In this document: one piece after another, positions 26,424 to 36,721 of the stretch | Numbering within the stretch: the first letter of the stretch is position 1 | Layout: every line of letters begins with the position of its first letter | Assembly (NCBI RefSeq): GCF_014596975.1 | Contig: NZ_JACVXD010000001.1 | Location: forward strand, 492,928 to 556,927 | Direction of reading: 5' to 3' | DNA from: Aestuariibaculum marinum | GTDB taxonomy: Bacteria; Bacteroidota; Bacteroidia; Flavobacteriales; Flavobacteriaceae | DNA: 64,000 nucleotides | Translations under genes and position numbers: made by a program | The notes under the pieces: model-generated | What the model saw: only the letters and a program-made list of their open reading frames with translations | Told to the model about the DNA's origin: nothing | Database searches by the model: none

Positions 26424-28043
26424 TTAATTTGACTTAACCAAAGAAACATCATCAACCAAGCAATATGCACCAGCCTTTCCATCAGCAAGAAAACCGACTT
26501 CCACTTCATTGTTTGTTACCTCTATATTTTTAATGCTTATGGTTGTCCACGTTTCATTTTTGTCTGTTACAACTACTTCAAGATGCTTGGCTCCTGATTT
26601 TGCGTACATTTTAAGGTATTTAAATCCGTCGCTGTTTTTAATTTTCGCCTTTAAATTATAGGTATCATTTTCAAAGGTCACATAAGGGGAAGAGGTTATT
26701 GTTTGATGCACTTTTCTTATAAAATTAACGCTATCACTCATATTAAGGCTCCTTTCTCCAATAACCACCTTACGCTCTTCTTCTGTATTTGCATGGTTTA
26801 ATACTGGTGAAAGCGAGTCTAAAGAAATTTCCGTACCATTTATTACTGTAGTTTCCCAGCCCAAAAGTCTAGTTTGCACAGGCTTTTTATGACTCGGTAT
26901 TTGCTTTCTATCTGCTTCAAATGAAGGATTTTTTATCCAGTTATTATCAGCAGCAACCTCCCATTCGCCAGTTTTTTCATTAAGATTCCAAGAGTTAATT
27001 GAATTAAAGTAAGGCACAAAACCATCAAAGGATAATGGACACCACTGGTTATATCCCAAGCCATTACCAGCAAAATCGGCCCAACGATCGCCACAGAAGA
27101 TAGCAGTCTCTTGTTTGCTTCCACGGACGGTAACAAAAAAGCCAGTTTGGGAAATATGTGCATAATCATCTTCTGCACCTGAAAATACCTGCATGTCGTT
27201 TTCAGGTAGATAAGGCCCAAAAATATCATCTGCAACAAGATAGTATGCGTTAGAGCCATCCCAACCGTACAATTGTGATGCTGCTAAATAGTATTTACCT
27301 TTATATTTAAACATACAGTTACCTTCACGTCCTGCTCCTTTAAATACTTGTTTATAATTCAATAAAGTAATTGTATCATTTTTTAAACCTATTTCAGAAA
27401 TATAAATTTTATGACGGCCTTTTCCATAACTGTAAACCAAATAAGACTTACCTGTGTCTTCGTCTGTAAATACGGTTTGGTCTCCTGTATTTGTTGTTCC
27501 AATCCAGTCTTCCATACTTTTAACATAGCTTTTCTTGAACGGCCCTAATGGCGAATCGGCCGTAGCGAACAGTACCCGAGCACCATATTGAATAATCAAC
27601 ACATATTTGTCTGCTTCTTTCACATAAGCCACCCCCATACGACCAAGCCAAGCCCACTGACGCTCGGAATCTTTGAATACCTCTTCTTGAGTCAGCACAT
27701 TATCTTCAAACTTCCAATTAACCAAATCAGTAGAAGTATAACAGCTAACACCTACAAAGTTATTTCTGGCTTGGGTAACAGAAGGATCTGCTCTATACAT
27801 TTCAGCTTGTTTGTAATGGACACCATACCAATAGTATTTCTCTTCACCTGTTTCATGATCTAGAAACTTGAATATTCCTCCTCCCTGACTATATATGGGT
27901 TCTCCATTTTTAGTATCCCAAAAACTATCATTCTTAATGTTATTGTTTTGGGCCTGAAGAAAGGTTGCAATACAAATTGCCAAAAGTGTTAAATAAGCAT
28001 TAATAGTCGATCTATTCCGTAATTGTAATGTTTTAAGATTCAT
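26424..28043 (-). CDS. GH43-family enzyme with C-terminal binding domain
   Basis: 539 residues: a Sec signal (to FLQAQ, about residue 31), a five-bladed GH43-type propeller (about 40-370) and a C-terminal beta-sandwich (about 375-537, ending KAGAYCLVDDVSLVKS) of the carbohydrate-binding type. The opening GEPIYSQGGGIFKFLD and YYWYGVHY are typical of the exo-beta-1,3-galactanase/galactofuranosidase branch of GH43 rather than arabinanase. It probably acts on a galactose-containing backbone. A 144-bp gap separates it from the alpha/beta hydrolase. Confidence 0.8.
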   Translation of the reverse strand: MNLKTLQLRNRSTINAYLTLLAICIATFLQAQNNNIKNDSFWDTKNGEPIYSQGGGIFKFLDHETGEEKYYWYGVHYKQAEMYRADPSVTQARNNFVGVSCYTSTDLVNWKFEDNVLTQEEVFKDSERQWAWLGRMGVAYVKEADKYVLIIQYGARVLFATADSPLGPFKKSYVKSMEDWIGTTNTGDQTVFTDEDTGKSYLVYSYGKGRHKIYISEIGLKNDTITLLNYKQVFKGAGREGNCMFKYKGKYYLAASQLYGWDGSNAYYLVADDIFGPYLPENDMQVFSGAEDDYAHISQTGFFVTVRGSKQETAIFCGDRWADFAGNGLGYNQWCPLSFDGFVPYFNSINSWNLNEKTGEWEVAADNNWIKNPSFEADRKQIPSHKKPVQTRLLGWETTVINGTEISLDSLSPVLNHANTEEERKVVIGERSLNMSDSVNFIRKVHQTITSSPYVTFENDTYNLKAKIKNSDGFKYLKMYAKSGAKHLEVVVTDKNETWTTISIKNIEVTNNEVEVGFLADGKAGAYCLVDDVSLVKSN

Positions 28044-28090
28044 CTTATTTTTATATTTAAAAACCTGTGATTTATTTTAATTTCTATTTT

Positions 28091-28243
28091 TTACCATTTG
28101 TCAAAGTCTCCAAAACTGGATATTAATCCAAGTGGAAAACTTTTGAGTATAACCTTATTTTTATAAGTTTCCGAATAATAAGGTACACCATCATAAAGCA
28201 AAATAGAAAGCTTAACTCTGTCATCTGGACTCGTTATAGTTTG
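28091..28243 (-). pseudogene. GH97-like N-terminal remnant
   Basis: In the otherwise empty stretch 28044-28409 the minus strand encodes QTITSPDDRVKLSILL followed by YDGVPYYSETYKNKVI and LKSFPLGLISSFGDF, then a stop. This pattern (SP-D-x-KL...DG-PYYS-Y...PLGL) is the N-terminal beta-sandwich of GH97 alpha-glucosidases/galactosidases. It has no start codon and none of the 600 or so remaining residues, so it is a leftover of a lost PUL enzyme. The rest of the gap shows no gene. Confidence 0.6.
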
Positions 28244-28409
28244 TTAGTTTACCCAAGAGGCATATACTACTAAAACAAATATGCATATGTGATTTTTTCA
28301 ACCTAAAGTCATTTGCAATCTTAATTAACCTTTTCTTTGAGTGGCATTTACGTAAAATTTATCTCAATCTAACTTTGCACAACACTTTCTATAACAGAAC
28401 AATTATTAA

Positions 28410-29657
28410 TTAATTTCTAATCGCATGATCTATTTTAATATCCTGTCCTGACCATATTTTCTTTTGTGTCCAAGGTTCATAAGGGGCACTCCAAAACGGG
28501 TCTTCCTTAGACAATCCTAAAACCAAAAAGGCTTCAGAGCACAAATACAAACTCCCCGTAGAGATATATCCTTCTCCTATATCTGGTTGATGACCATACA
28601 AACCTATTTGTAACCATCCGTTTTCATTGAACGTCCCTTCTGCATTAATCTGATTATAAATCATAGCATATAAAGCAGACCTTACTTGCGCTGGCTTTAT
28701 ATCCTCGGGTAATTCTTTCCAGAGGGCAATTTGAGATAATGCCTGAAAAGCTCCAAAACGATATGCTAACGATCGTCCTATTGGCGGGTAAGTACCGTCA
28801 GGTGAAATTAAGCGTTCCTGAATAGCAGCATAACGGCTTGCTCTTTTTAAAGCTATAGAATAGTCCTTTTTTATTCTCTCATCTTTTTCGACAAGTACCT
28901 TTAATATATCTAATATCATGGGTTGAATAACAAAGCTATTGTAGTAATCCCAATGAAAATCTGGCCCATCGCCGTACATTCCGTCTCCCAAATACCATTC
29001 TTTATGTTTATTTAAGGGATAATCTAAGCGCATGTAATCTGGTCCTGCATCGAACTTTACTAATGCGGCTTCAACCATACCGGAAAACAGCAACCAATTA
29101 CTATAATACGGTTTTATAACTCTACTTGACTTTAAGGCTTTTATAACATTGGCTTTTGTTGTTTTATCCAAAGGTTCCCATAATTGTTTTGGCGCTCTAA
29201 TTAATCCTTGTGCTAAAAAAGCAGCATCAACTAGCGGCTGACCATCTTTGGTAAAATTCATAAAATCCGGTGATTGGGGATTGGTTGCATTATGAATACA
29301 CTTTCGAGCTAATTCTATGTATCTTGCTCTTAATTTACCTTCTACTGTATCGTCTGGACCTAATTCCAACCATGGTGCCATTCCTGATAACAACCTACCA
29401 AAGGCTTCCAAATAGGTTACATGGGTTCGGTCGTCCCATGCTCCTGGCGATCTTTCTACAGGCATCGTTTTTTTTAATTCATTTTTGCTTAATGCATTTA
29501 AAACGGGATCCCCTATTTTTATTAAAGATTTAACAAAGAAATCCCGCACCTCTTGCGGTGTAGCCTCTTGTAATTTATTGTTTTGAGCATAAAAATTTAA
29601 ACTATTCAAAAATAAAACAGCAATAATTAATAGCTTCCGTATTTCTTTATGTTTCAT
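28410..29657 (-). CDS. DUF2264-family protein
   Basis: 415 residues with a Sec signal (to NFYAQ, residue 25). It is an all-helical (alpha/alpha)6-toroid-like DUF2264 protein. Conserved patches are RSPGAWDDRTHVTYLEAFGRLL, GDGMYGDGPDFHWDYYNSFV and SPDGTYPPIGRSLAYR, with several Asp and Tyr residues in a likely cleft. DUF2264 proteins recur in PULs and may act on unsaturated or acidic oligosaccharides, together with the GH88/105-like enzyme encoded beside SusC. No reaction is assigned. Confidence 0.8.
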   Translation of the reverse strand: MKHKEIRKLLIIAVLFLNSLNFYAQNNKLQEATPQEVRDFFVKSLIKIGDPVLNALSKNELKKTMPVERSPGAWDDRTHVTYLEAFGRLLSGMAPWLELGPDDTVEGKLRARYIELARKCIHNATNPQSPDFMNFTKDGQPLVDAAFLAQGLIRAPKQLWEPLDKTTKANVIKALKSSRVIKPYYSNWLLFSGMVEAALVKFDAGPDYMRLDYPLNKHKEWYLGDGMYGDGPDFHWDYYNSFVIQPMILDILKVLVEKDERIKKDYSIALKRASRYAAIQERLISPDGTYPPIGRSLAYRFGAFQALSQIALWKELPEDIKPAQVRSALYAMIYNQINAEGTFNENGWLQIGLYGHQPDIGEGYISTGSLYLCSEAFLVLGLSKEDPFWSAPYEPWTQKKIWSGQDIKIDHAIRN

Positions 29658-29997
29658 ATGTATTTAATAAATAATCTATTTTTTGAAGATCCTTTGTATC
29701 GTTTTCTGACCATAAAAAATTACAGTCCATTGGGGTAAAACTCTTCAGTTCCTTCTCTAAAAAGGTATGAGTTTTTATTATTTTTAAGGTTATGGTTATC
29801 ACAATGATATCGCCTTCAATTCAGATACCATCTGTTGTACTAAAAAATAATTGTTAGAACGTAGTGAGTAATCCTCTAAAATCGGTATTTGCATGCAGAT
29901 AGTATATTTTATCTGGACCTTCCTGTTATTTCATAAACTAATACATCATGTATTGATTGGTCTTAGCGTCGTATGTTGCTGAGGTGCCATCCTCATT
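29647..29997 (-). pseudogene. Degenerate coding remnant, family not identified
   Basis: The 29658-30066 gap has no intact gene, but the minus strand reads protein-like segments in changing frames: GTSATYDAKTNQYMMY, then EGPDKIYYLHANTDFRGLL, then FLEKELKSFTPMDCNF continuing LWSENDTKDLQKIDYL. Stops and shifts break it at two or more places. It looks like the C-terminal end of a larger secreted protein, possibly a lyase or hydrolase of the PUL. It ends just inside the DUF2264 start. Confidence 0.4.
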
Positions 29998-30003
29998 AAA
30001 AAA

Positions 30004-30032
30004 AGAGAAGAAGACATGTTATCTTCTTCTCT
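30004..30032 (-). terminator. Terminator after susD
   Basis: An 11-bp perfect stem (30004-30014 with 30022-30032), with a T-run following on the minus strand. It lies 35 bp past the SusD stop and would limit read-through from susCD into the downstream PUL enzymes. Confidence 0.75.
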
Positions 30033-30066
30033 AAAAAATAATTTAAACTAAAACAAACTATTTAAA

Positions 30067-32058
30067 CTAATCTATATTGTCCTCATCTGCTACGGCATCT
30101 TGCCAGTTGTCCCACATTTTTATACTTGGATCGTAACCGTCATACCCATAGTTCTGACTCAATTGTCCTTTGGTATTTGCTGTAATAGCACTATTTGGAA
30201 CTGGCCAATATACATTACGCTTATCCATAGTGTAATATTTGGTTCCGTTAGGAATTACAATACCTTCTGGATGCTTGTTATAAAGCGTATAATGTACGAT
30301 ACGCTGATACCAATAACTACCCCCTGCATTATCTGTTCCCGACTGTTTATCCCAAGTATTAACATCATAAGTATTTCCCCATTCATCTGGCATACCACTT
30401 ATTGCTAAACAATGAGAAATACGCGTTAGTTCTACGTTTCTCCATTCTTCTAGATAAAGCTCTCTACCTCTTTCTGCACAAATATCTCCAATAGTAACTG
30501 CGCTATACATTTGCGACGCATCTGCGCGCGCTCTAATCGTGTTAACATCTTGGGTCGCACCAGGTATATTGCCTTGGTAAAAACGTGCTTCTGCTCGCAA
30601 TAAATAAGTTTCTGCCAAACGATAGAGATACCAATGTGCCTTACTACCAGTAGTTGCCCCTCTAAAATCACTAGAAGCTTGGTTATTTTCACTTTCCACG
30701 TCATGCAGATACAATTTATATAAAGGAAAATCAAACCAATCGCGTATAGAGTCTTTGACGATTAGCCTGCCATTGTCATCATACATTCTAAAATTTTCAC
30801 CATAGTCTACAGAACTTGGGTCGCTATATTTAAGATCTTCCATATTAACCCAGTTACCAACCTCGTTATTATGCCTTAAATCTTGAGTATCTTCTATCCC
30901 ATTTACAACCCACATTGGTTTTTGCGAATAATACGATGCACTAACGGTAGCAATACCACGACCAAAGGCTCTTGCGTAATCAAAGTTTGGGTCGTAATTA
31001 GAACTATTTAAACCAAATCGATTTGCACCTCGTTTTCCATCAGTAGGCGTTATAATATTTCCAGAATTCCAAAATGGCCCAAAAATACGCATAGACATAA
31101 AGTATAAAAACGATTGTGCACCATCGTTTGGCATAATCATTAAGGCTTCAGTGTTTTCCGAAAGTACCTTATTTTCTGGTCTATGTAAATCCCAAATTAC
31201 ATTTCTTGTAATTTCCCATGTTTGTGAATTTCCACCTTCATCAAACTGTCCGAATGGGTTTTGCATTAAGGAATATCCAGATTGATCTATTAAAATATTC
31301 GCTTGCTCCTCTGCTTCTTGAAACCGTCCTGAAGCCAAATAACATTTTATTAATAGTTGTCTACAAGCAGCTTTATTAACTAATCCTTTAAATTCTAACT
31401 GTCCTTGCTCAGGAACCCATTCTACAGCGTTTTCCATATCGGCAGTTATCATTTCAATAATTGCGGACTTCTTAGTAGAATAATAATTTTGCTTTGGTAC
31501 TTCTAGAATTTTTGTTATTAACGGTACATCTCCAAATTGATATACCAAGTTAAGATATCTGTAAGCTCTATGAAATAATGCTTGCCCCTTGTATTTGTTT
31601 TTAACATCTTCTGATAGCCCTTCTACATCATCTATATACGACAATACCGTATTAGCATATTTAATACCATTATAACCTTCTTCCCAATAATATCCAAGAT
31701 AGATATTGTCGCTAGGGTTTACCTGAAAAGTTCCTGTTGGAATAATGGTGTTGGCATAATCTGCAATGGTGTTACTCGCATCTGATTTACCATATTTTGC
31801 CATATCTGAAAACACATACTCTGTACTAATAGGCACATTGTTGTATGCACCACTGTAGTGAATCCAAAATCCTCGTAAAGCTCTATCTGCAATAGCTATG
31901 GTTGCCTTTAATCCTGATTCGGTAGAAAACGTTGTTTCTGGTTCGTAAAAAGAAAGAGGATCTGGTTCAAGAAAGTCTTCCGAACAAGAAATAAACAAAG
32001 CAGGCCCAATAAAAAAAGGTGCTAGTTTCTTTATTTTATTTTTTATATATCTTTTCAT
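30067..32058 (-). CDS. SusD/RagB-family glycan-binding lipoprotein
   Basis: 663 residues; lipoprotein signal (ALFISC, C25). It has the SusD TPR-like fold, with the N-terminal helical part (YNGIKYANTVLSYID, GQALFHRAYRYLNLVYQFG) and the C-terminal signature AETYLLRAEARFYQGN followed by INTIRARA-type spacing and ICAERGRELYLEEWR. It caps the SusC barrel at the cell surface and delivers glycan. It is encoded 11 bp after susC. At 663 residues it is at the long end of the family. Confidence 0.95.
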   Translation of the reverse strand: MKRYIKNKIKKLAPFFIGPALFISCSEDFLEPDPLSFYEPETTFSTESGLKATIAIADRALRGFWIHYSGAYNNVPISTEYVFSDMAKYGKSDASNTIADYANTIIPTGTFQVNPSDNIYLGYYWEEGYNGIKYANTVLSYIDDVEGLSEDVKNKYKGQALFHRAYRYLNLVYQFGDVPLITKILEVPKQNYYSTKKSAIIEMITADMENAVEWVPEQGQLEFKGLVNKAACRQLLIKCYLASGRFQEAEEQANILIDQSGYSLMQNPFGQFDEGGNSQTWEITRNVIWDLHRPENKVLSENTEALMIMPNDGAQSFLYFMSMRIFGPFWNSGNIITPTDGKRGANRFGLNSSNYDPNFDYARAFGRGIATVSASYYSQKPMWVVNGIEDTQDLRHNNEVGNWVNMEDLKYSDPSSVDYGENFRMYDDNGRLIVKDSIRDWFDFPLYKLYLHDVESENNQASSDFRGATTGSKAHWYLYRLAETYLLRAEARFYQGNIPGATQDVNTIRARADASQMYSAVTIGDICAERGRELYLEEWRNVELTRISHCLAISGMPDEWGNTYDVNTWDKQSGTDNAGGSYWYQRIVHYTLYNKHPEGIVIPNGTKYYTMDKRNVYWPVPNSAITANTKGQLSQNYGYDGYDPSIKMWDNWQDAVADEDNID

Positions 32059-32069
32059 CGTTTTGTTTT

Positions 32070-35000
32070 TTAAAGAGTTAAATTAAATCCAAAGTTAAAC
32101 GTACGGGTCGCAAGGCCTCCGGTTTCTGGATCACCAAAATATTCCCAATCTGCGGCCCATGTTGCCACATTACGAACAGACATAATAAACTTGAAATTCT
32201 TAACATTCATACGGTCTAAAACATTCTGAGGAAGAGAATATGATAAAGCTATATTGTCTAAACGGATAAAATTACGGTTATATAACTTTGCAGCTCCAGC
32301 TCCAGCTGGTGCTATAGCATCGAGACGTGCCCAGTCGTTGGTTGGGTTATCAATAGTCCAATATGGGTTTTTAAAAGGATTGTAATTATAGGTATATAAA
32401 CTTCCGTCGTTATAATTATTCAAGTAGTTCCCATTAAGTGACTTATGCCCCATATATGAATACATATTTATGGAAAAATCCCAATTTTTAAAAAAGGTAA
32501 ACTCATTACGGAGAGACCAATTTACGGGTGGTGCCGTTTCTCCTAAAAACACTTTATCATTATCGTTATAAACTGGCGTACCATCGGCTGCATCGTCTGC
32601 TGTGTAATGGTTTGCAACTTTAGGATCTCCTGGACGTTGCCCATAACGCTCTGCTTCTTGCCATTCATCTTTTTGCCAAATTCCTATAACTTCATAATCC
32701 CAAATTTCAGAAATTGCCTTACCTATAAACCAACCATTACTGATATCGTCCGCCTCTCGTTGTCCGATAACATTACCTTCACTATCTAGAACATTTTCCT
32801 GGTTTCCGTATAAAGCATTTATAGTATTCTTGTTGTATGATAACGCGAAATTAGTACGCCATTCAAAATTTGGATTTTGAATATTAACGGTATTTATAGC
32901 AATTTCAAAACCTTTATTTTGTACTTCCCCTAAGTTAGTTGTTATCGAACCGAAACCAGAAAAACTTGGTAAACGCTGTGCCATAATCATATCGTTGGTA
33001 ACCATATTATAAGCATCAATAGAACCTGATATGCGATTATTTAAGAAACCAAAATCGAAACCAATATTTGTAGATGTTGTCTTCTCCCATTGTAAGTTAG
33101 GATTCGCCATACGATCTATTGCCAAATACTTAACATCTACAATTTCTCCAGAAGAATCAACATATCCCATCGTTGCACCTGTACCAGAACCTAAATTTGC
33201 TAAAGAAACATAAGGATCTGCTAAGGAGCGATTACCATTTTTACCCCAAGACAATCGTAATTTAGCAGTATTCATTGCATCCCAATTAAACCAGTTTTCA
33301 TTGGACAAATTCCAACCTAAGGCTATAGAAGGGAATGTTGCATATGGATTTGACGCTCCAAATGCGGAATACCCATCGCGACGTATAGTTCCTGTTAACA
33401 TATACCTGTCGTCGTAAGAATAAAATAGTCTTGCCATTAAACCATCTGCTGTTTGGTGTGTATCTGTGGTTGAAAAACCACTATTATCAAGCGTTGCATT
33501 AGACGTATTATGAAAACCTAAGGCATCTGATGGTAAAATATTACGAGCATCAATATCATCAGACCAATAGCGACGCTCTTCAGCTTCTTGTACCAAGGTT
33601 ACAATAAAATGATGTTTGTCATTAAATGTATGATCCCATGTTATGTTATTATTTAAGTTCCAATCAAAACTTTTAGCATGCCCTCTATCTACACCAACAT
33701 TAGCGGGATCCCAGCCCTCGTGTGCTGAAGATTGAAAATATCGGTCGTAAAAAAATTGATATCGTGGCGAAACGTTAAACGAATAGGTAATACCAAAAGG
33801 TAATTTAACTTTTGCATTGAAAATAGTATTCAGTACGGTAAAACCTTTCTCTAAATCCATAAACTGACGGTCATAGTAATAATTATAACCTCCAATATTT
33901 AGCCCCATTGGTAAACGCTCATAATTACCGTCTGCATCTCTAAAATTGGAATACGGACTGTTTCTTAACATATTTGCATCCCAATAGTTAGTTCCTGTAC
34001 CTACCCGAATATCTCCATCGGTTCGATCTTGAAAATTAACGTTTGCTCCAACTTCAAGCCAATCGGTAACCTTACCATTAACTTTCATATTTGCACGAAC
34101 AGCCGAATAATCATTCCCTTGTACAGCCCCTTCTGTACTCAAATAACCTAGCGACATATAATAATTAACTTGCTCACCAGCACCAGAAACACTAAGGTTA
34201 TAATCTTTATTGATACCTGTTCTAAACGTACTACCATTCCAGTCGTGCGATTTTCCCGCTGTAAAATTATCTAATATAACATCTTCTAAACCTAAACGTC
34301 GACCCCAAACTTCCATTAAACTTCTGCCATCGGTTTCAGAGGTTGATTGATAAGCCAACCACTCATCCTGAGAAATGCCATATTGGTCCAACTTGAACGG
34401 ACTAGAAAAATACCCTACTTGCCCAACTCGATCTGCTACCCAAGCCTCGTATTGCCCCGTATTATCATTAAAACCGTATGTCTTTGCCGTTTCCCAATCT
34501 TCGCGATACTTAATATAACCTTCTTTATCATAAATATCACGATATGCACTTTTAACATTAATACCTGCATTAAAATTAAAATTAATAATTGGCTTACCTT
34601 GACGTCCTTTTTTAGTCGTAATAATAAGTACACCTGCTGCAGCTTTAGACCCATAAACTGCTGTAGACGAAGCATCTTTTAAAACATCTATTTGTTCAAT
34701 ATCATCTGGGTTGATTTCTGAAAGTTCACCATAAAATTGCATGCCATCTAAAATGATTAATGGTGAATTATGACCACCATCTGTATACACAGACGTTTGA
34801 CCACGAATTTGTAAAGATCCGCCTCCTTTAGCATCAGCTGAATAGCCCACTTTTAAACCTGGAACACCACGTAAAACATCTTGAACCGTTTGCGGATTTT
34901 CGTTTGCTATTTTATCTGGTTTAACTTGTACAACTGCTCCTGTTAAATCCTTTTTCTTGACTGAGCCATAGCCAATAACAATTACTTCATCAAGTACTGC

Positions 35001-35396
35001 AGTATCTTCCTCTAAGGTTATCGTTAATGAGGTTTCTCCTTTTAGAGCAATTTCTTGAGTTTTGAACCCCGTGTAAGAAATAACAATAGTAGCATTAGCG
35101 CTAGACACATTAAGTGAAAAAGCACCGTCAAAATCAGTTTGTGTACCGTTCGTCGTTCCTTTTTCTATAATATTTGCTCCCAGTAAAGGTAATCCTTCTT
35201 TATCTGTTACTTTTCCAGATATTTCAACTTTTTGTTTCAATTTTACCAATTCAGTATCCGTGCTTTTTAAATTGGTATTTTTTCCTTGAACTTGATAAGA
35301 GGTAATACAAAAAATCAGTAACGCTATTGTACTACATTTAAAATCAAAGTTACAACCCGTGAAAAGGTATTTTTTCATTTTAATTGGTTTTGTCAT
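32070..35396 (-). CDS. SusC/RagA TonB-dependent glycan transporter
   Basis: 1108 residues. After the signal (start either Met1 or Met7, the latter giving MKKYLFTG) come a carboxypeptidase-D-like domain (about 52-130), a TonB-box region (LDEVIVIGYGSVKK), a plug (LTGAVVQVKPDKI; IRGQTSVYTD; IDVLKDASSTAVYGSKAAAG) and a 22-strand barrel ending TRTFNFGFNLTL, with a terminal aromatic-rich strand. It imports oligosaccharides released outside. It is upstream of and coupled to susD. Two 7-bp inverted repeats (35424-35430 and 35450-35456) lie upstream. Confidence 0.95.
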   Translation of the reverse strand: MTKPIKMKKYLFTGCNFDFKCSTIALLIFCITSYQVQGKNTNLKSTDTELVKLKQKVEISGKVTDKEGLPLLGANIIEKGTTNGTQTDFDGAFSLNVSSANATIVISYTGFKTQEIALKGETSLTITLEEDTAVLDEVIVIGYGSVKKKDLTGAVVQVKPDKIANENPQTVQDVLRGVPGLKVGYSADAKGGGSLQIRGQTSVYTDGGHNSPLIILDGMQFYGELSEINPDDIEQIDVLKDASSTAVYGSKAAAGVLIITTKKGRQGKPIINFNFNAGINVKSAYRDIYDKEGYIKYREDWETAKTYGFNDNTGQYEAWVADRVGQVGYFSSPFKLDQYGISQDEWLAYQSTSETDGRSLMEVWGRRLGLEDVILDNFTAGKSHDWNGSTFRTGINKDYNLSVSGAGEQVNYYMSLGYLSTEGAVQGNDYSAVRANMKVNGKVTDWLEVGANVNFQDRTDGDIRVGTGTNYWDANMLRNSPYSNFRDADGNYERLPMGLNIGGYNYYYDRQFMDLEKGFTVLNTIFNAKVKLPFGITYSFNVSPRYQFFYDRYFQSSAHEGWDPANVGVDRGHAKSFDWNLNNNITWDHTFNDKHHFIVTLVQEAEERRYWSDDIDARNILPSDALGFHNTSNATLDNSGFSTTDTHQTADGLMARLFYSYDDRYMLTGTIRRDGYSAFGASNPYATFPSIALGWNLSNENWFNWDAMNTAKLRLSWGKNGNRSLADPYVSLANLGSGTGATMGYVDSSGEIVDVKYLAIDRMANPNLQWEKTTSTNIGFDFGFLNNRISGSIDAYNMVTNDMIMAQRLPSFSGFGSITTNLGEVQNKGFEIAINTVNIQNPNFEWRTNFALSYNKNTINALYGNQENVLDSEGNVIGQREADDISNGWFIGKAISEIWDYEVIGIWQKDEWQEAERYGQRPGDPKVANHYTADDAADGTPVYNDNDKVFLGETAPPVNWSLRNEFTFFKNWDFSINMYSYMGHKSLNGNYLNNYNDGSLYTYNYNPFKNPYWTIDNPTNDWARLDAIAPAGAGAAKLYNRNFIRLDNIALSYSLPQNVLDRMNVKNFKFIMSVRNVATWAADWEYFGDPETGGLATRTFNFGFNLTL

Positions 35397-35423
35397 AATT
35401 AATTTAGTTTTGTTTGGTTATTG

Positions 35424-35456
35424 AGCATGCCTTTCCGTGGTTTGATATAGCATGCT
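35424..35456. promoter_or_regulatory. Inverted repeat upstream of susC
   Basis: AGCATGC and GCATGCT, 19 bp apart, in the 143-bp gap between the GH88-like gene and susC. It could be an HTCS operator or a weak terminator; the arms are short. Confidence 0.3.
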
Positions 35457-35539
35457 TAACTTTGTTTGTTTTTAATTTAATTCATGTCATAAATTTTTAA
35501 TTTTTTGTTTGTACATAATATTAGTTATTAAATGGTATG

Positions 35540-36721
35540 TTAAATCCTATTGTATTTGTATCTAAGCATGGCCTCAATTAAATAGTAATCGCCATAAGTT
35601 AAAGGCACATCGACTTCACTATTTTCAGGAATGTGTCCAACCCCATGTTTAAGTAAAAAACCTCCATTTGTTCCTAATTTGGCTAAATACTCATCCGATG
35701 TTAATGTACTGATCATTGTTTTAGCCGCAGAGTTATAAGTATTAGACAAGTTTTCATCAACATACTGCTTTAGCTCTAATAAAGCCGATGCCATGATAGC
35801 ACCTGCAGAAGAATCTCGTAATGCATCCGGAATATCTGGTGCATTAAAATCCCAATACGGAACCATATCTTTTGGCATATTAGGGTGGTTTAAGATAAAT
35901 TCTGCAATGGCTTTAGCTTGGTTTAAATAAATCTCATCTTTAGTTTCTCGATACATAACAGTATAACCATACAAGCCCCAAGCCTGACCTCTAGCCCATG
36001 CCGACTCGTCTGCAAACCCTTGCGCAGTGTGCTTCTTTTTTATTGACCCATCGTTTTTATTGTAATTAACAACATGATACGAGCTGTAGTCATCCCTAAA
36101 GTGGTTTTTAATGGTAGTATTGGCGTGTGTTACCGCAATATCATAATAGGTAGAATCGTTACTATATTTAGAAGCCCAAAACAACAATTCCAGATTCATC
36201 ATATTATCAATTATAACTAAGTAATCATCATTTCGGCTGTCCCAAGATTTTATACATCCAACAGTTTCATCAAATCGAGATGCTAAGGATTTAGCACTAT
36301 TCATTAAAATCGTTTCATATTCTAAAGAAGGATTTAAACGTTCAGCATTTCCAAAACTACAATACATCATAAAACCAAGATCGTGGGTTGTTGTATTAAA
36401 CTGTTCTCGCTTTAAATCGTTTAAAACCCGTTTAATCTCTTTTTGAAATGCTGGATTTTTAGAATCTTCGTTTAAATAGATAAGAGATCCAGGATAAAAC
36501 CCACTACACCACCAGCCAGAACCACTAATTTCTAATTTGTCTTGATCCGCAAAATAAGTTTTAGGATATTGACCCTTTGACAAACTATTCATTAAATGCT
36601 GGTACTGTGTTGTTGCGATTTTTAGTGTATCGTCTATTTTAGATTCTAGCGTACTTGATTTTTCAGCACATGAAAAAAGGAAAAATACAACGGCTACATA
36701 TAAGCTTGAAAATGTTTTCAT
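35540..36721 (-). CDS. GH88/GH105-like unsaturated glycuronyl hydrolase
   Basis: 393-residue lipoprotein (FLFSC, C18) with the (alpha/alpha)6 barrel of GH88. The candidate catalytic aspartates D114 (THDLGFMMY) and D172 (VIIDNMMNLELL) match the two conserved Asp of unsaturated glucuronyl hydrolases. RGQAWGLYGYTVMYRETKD and PDALRDSSAGAIMASALLEL are family signatures. It removes the 4,5-unsaturated uronic acid left by a polysaccharide lyase, yet no lyase gene is intact in this window. It suggests the glycan has uronic acid, as in rhamnogalacturonan or arabinogalactan-protein. Confidence 0.9.
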   Translation of the reverse strand: MKTFSSLYVAVVFFLFSCAEKSSTLESKIDDTLKIATTQYQHLMNSLSKGQYPKTYFADQDKLEISGSGWWCSGFYPGSLIYLNEDSKNPAFQKEIKRVLNDLKREQFNTTTHDLGFMMYCSFGNAERLNPSLEYETILMNSAKSLASRFDETVGCIKSWDSRNDDYLVIIDNMMNLELLFWASKYSNDSTYYDIAVTHANTTIKNHFRDDYSSYHVVNYNKNDGSIKKKHTAQGFADESAWARGQAWGLYGYTVMYRETKDEIYLNQAKAIAEFILNHPNMPKDMVPYWDFNAPDIPDALRDSSAGAIMASALLELKQYVDENLSNTYNSAAKTMISTLTSDEYLAKLGTNGGFLLKHGVGHIPENSEVDVPLTYGDYYLIEAMLRYKYNRI

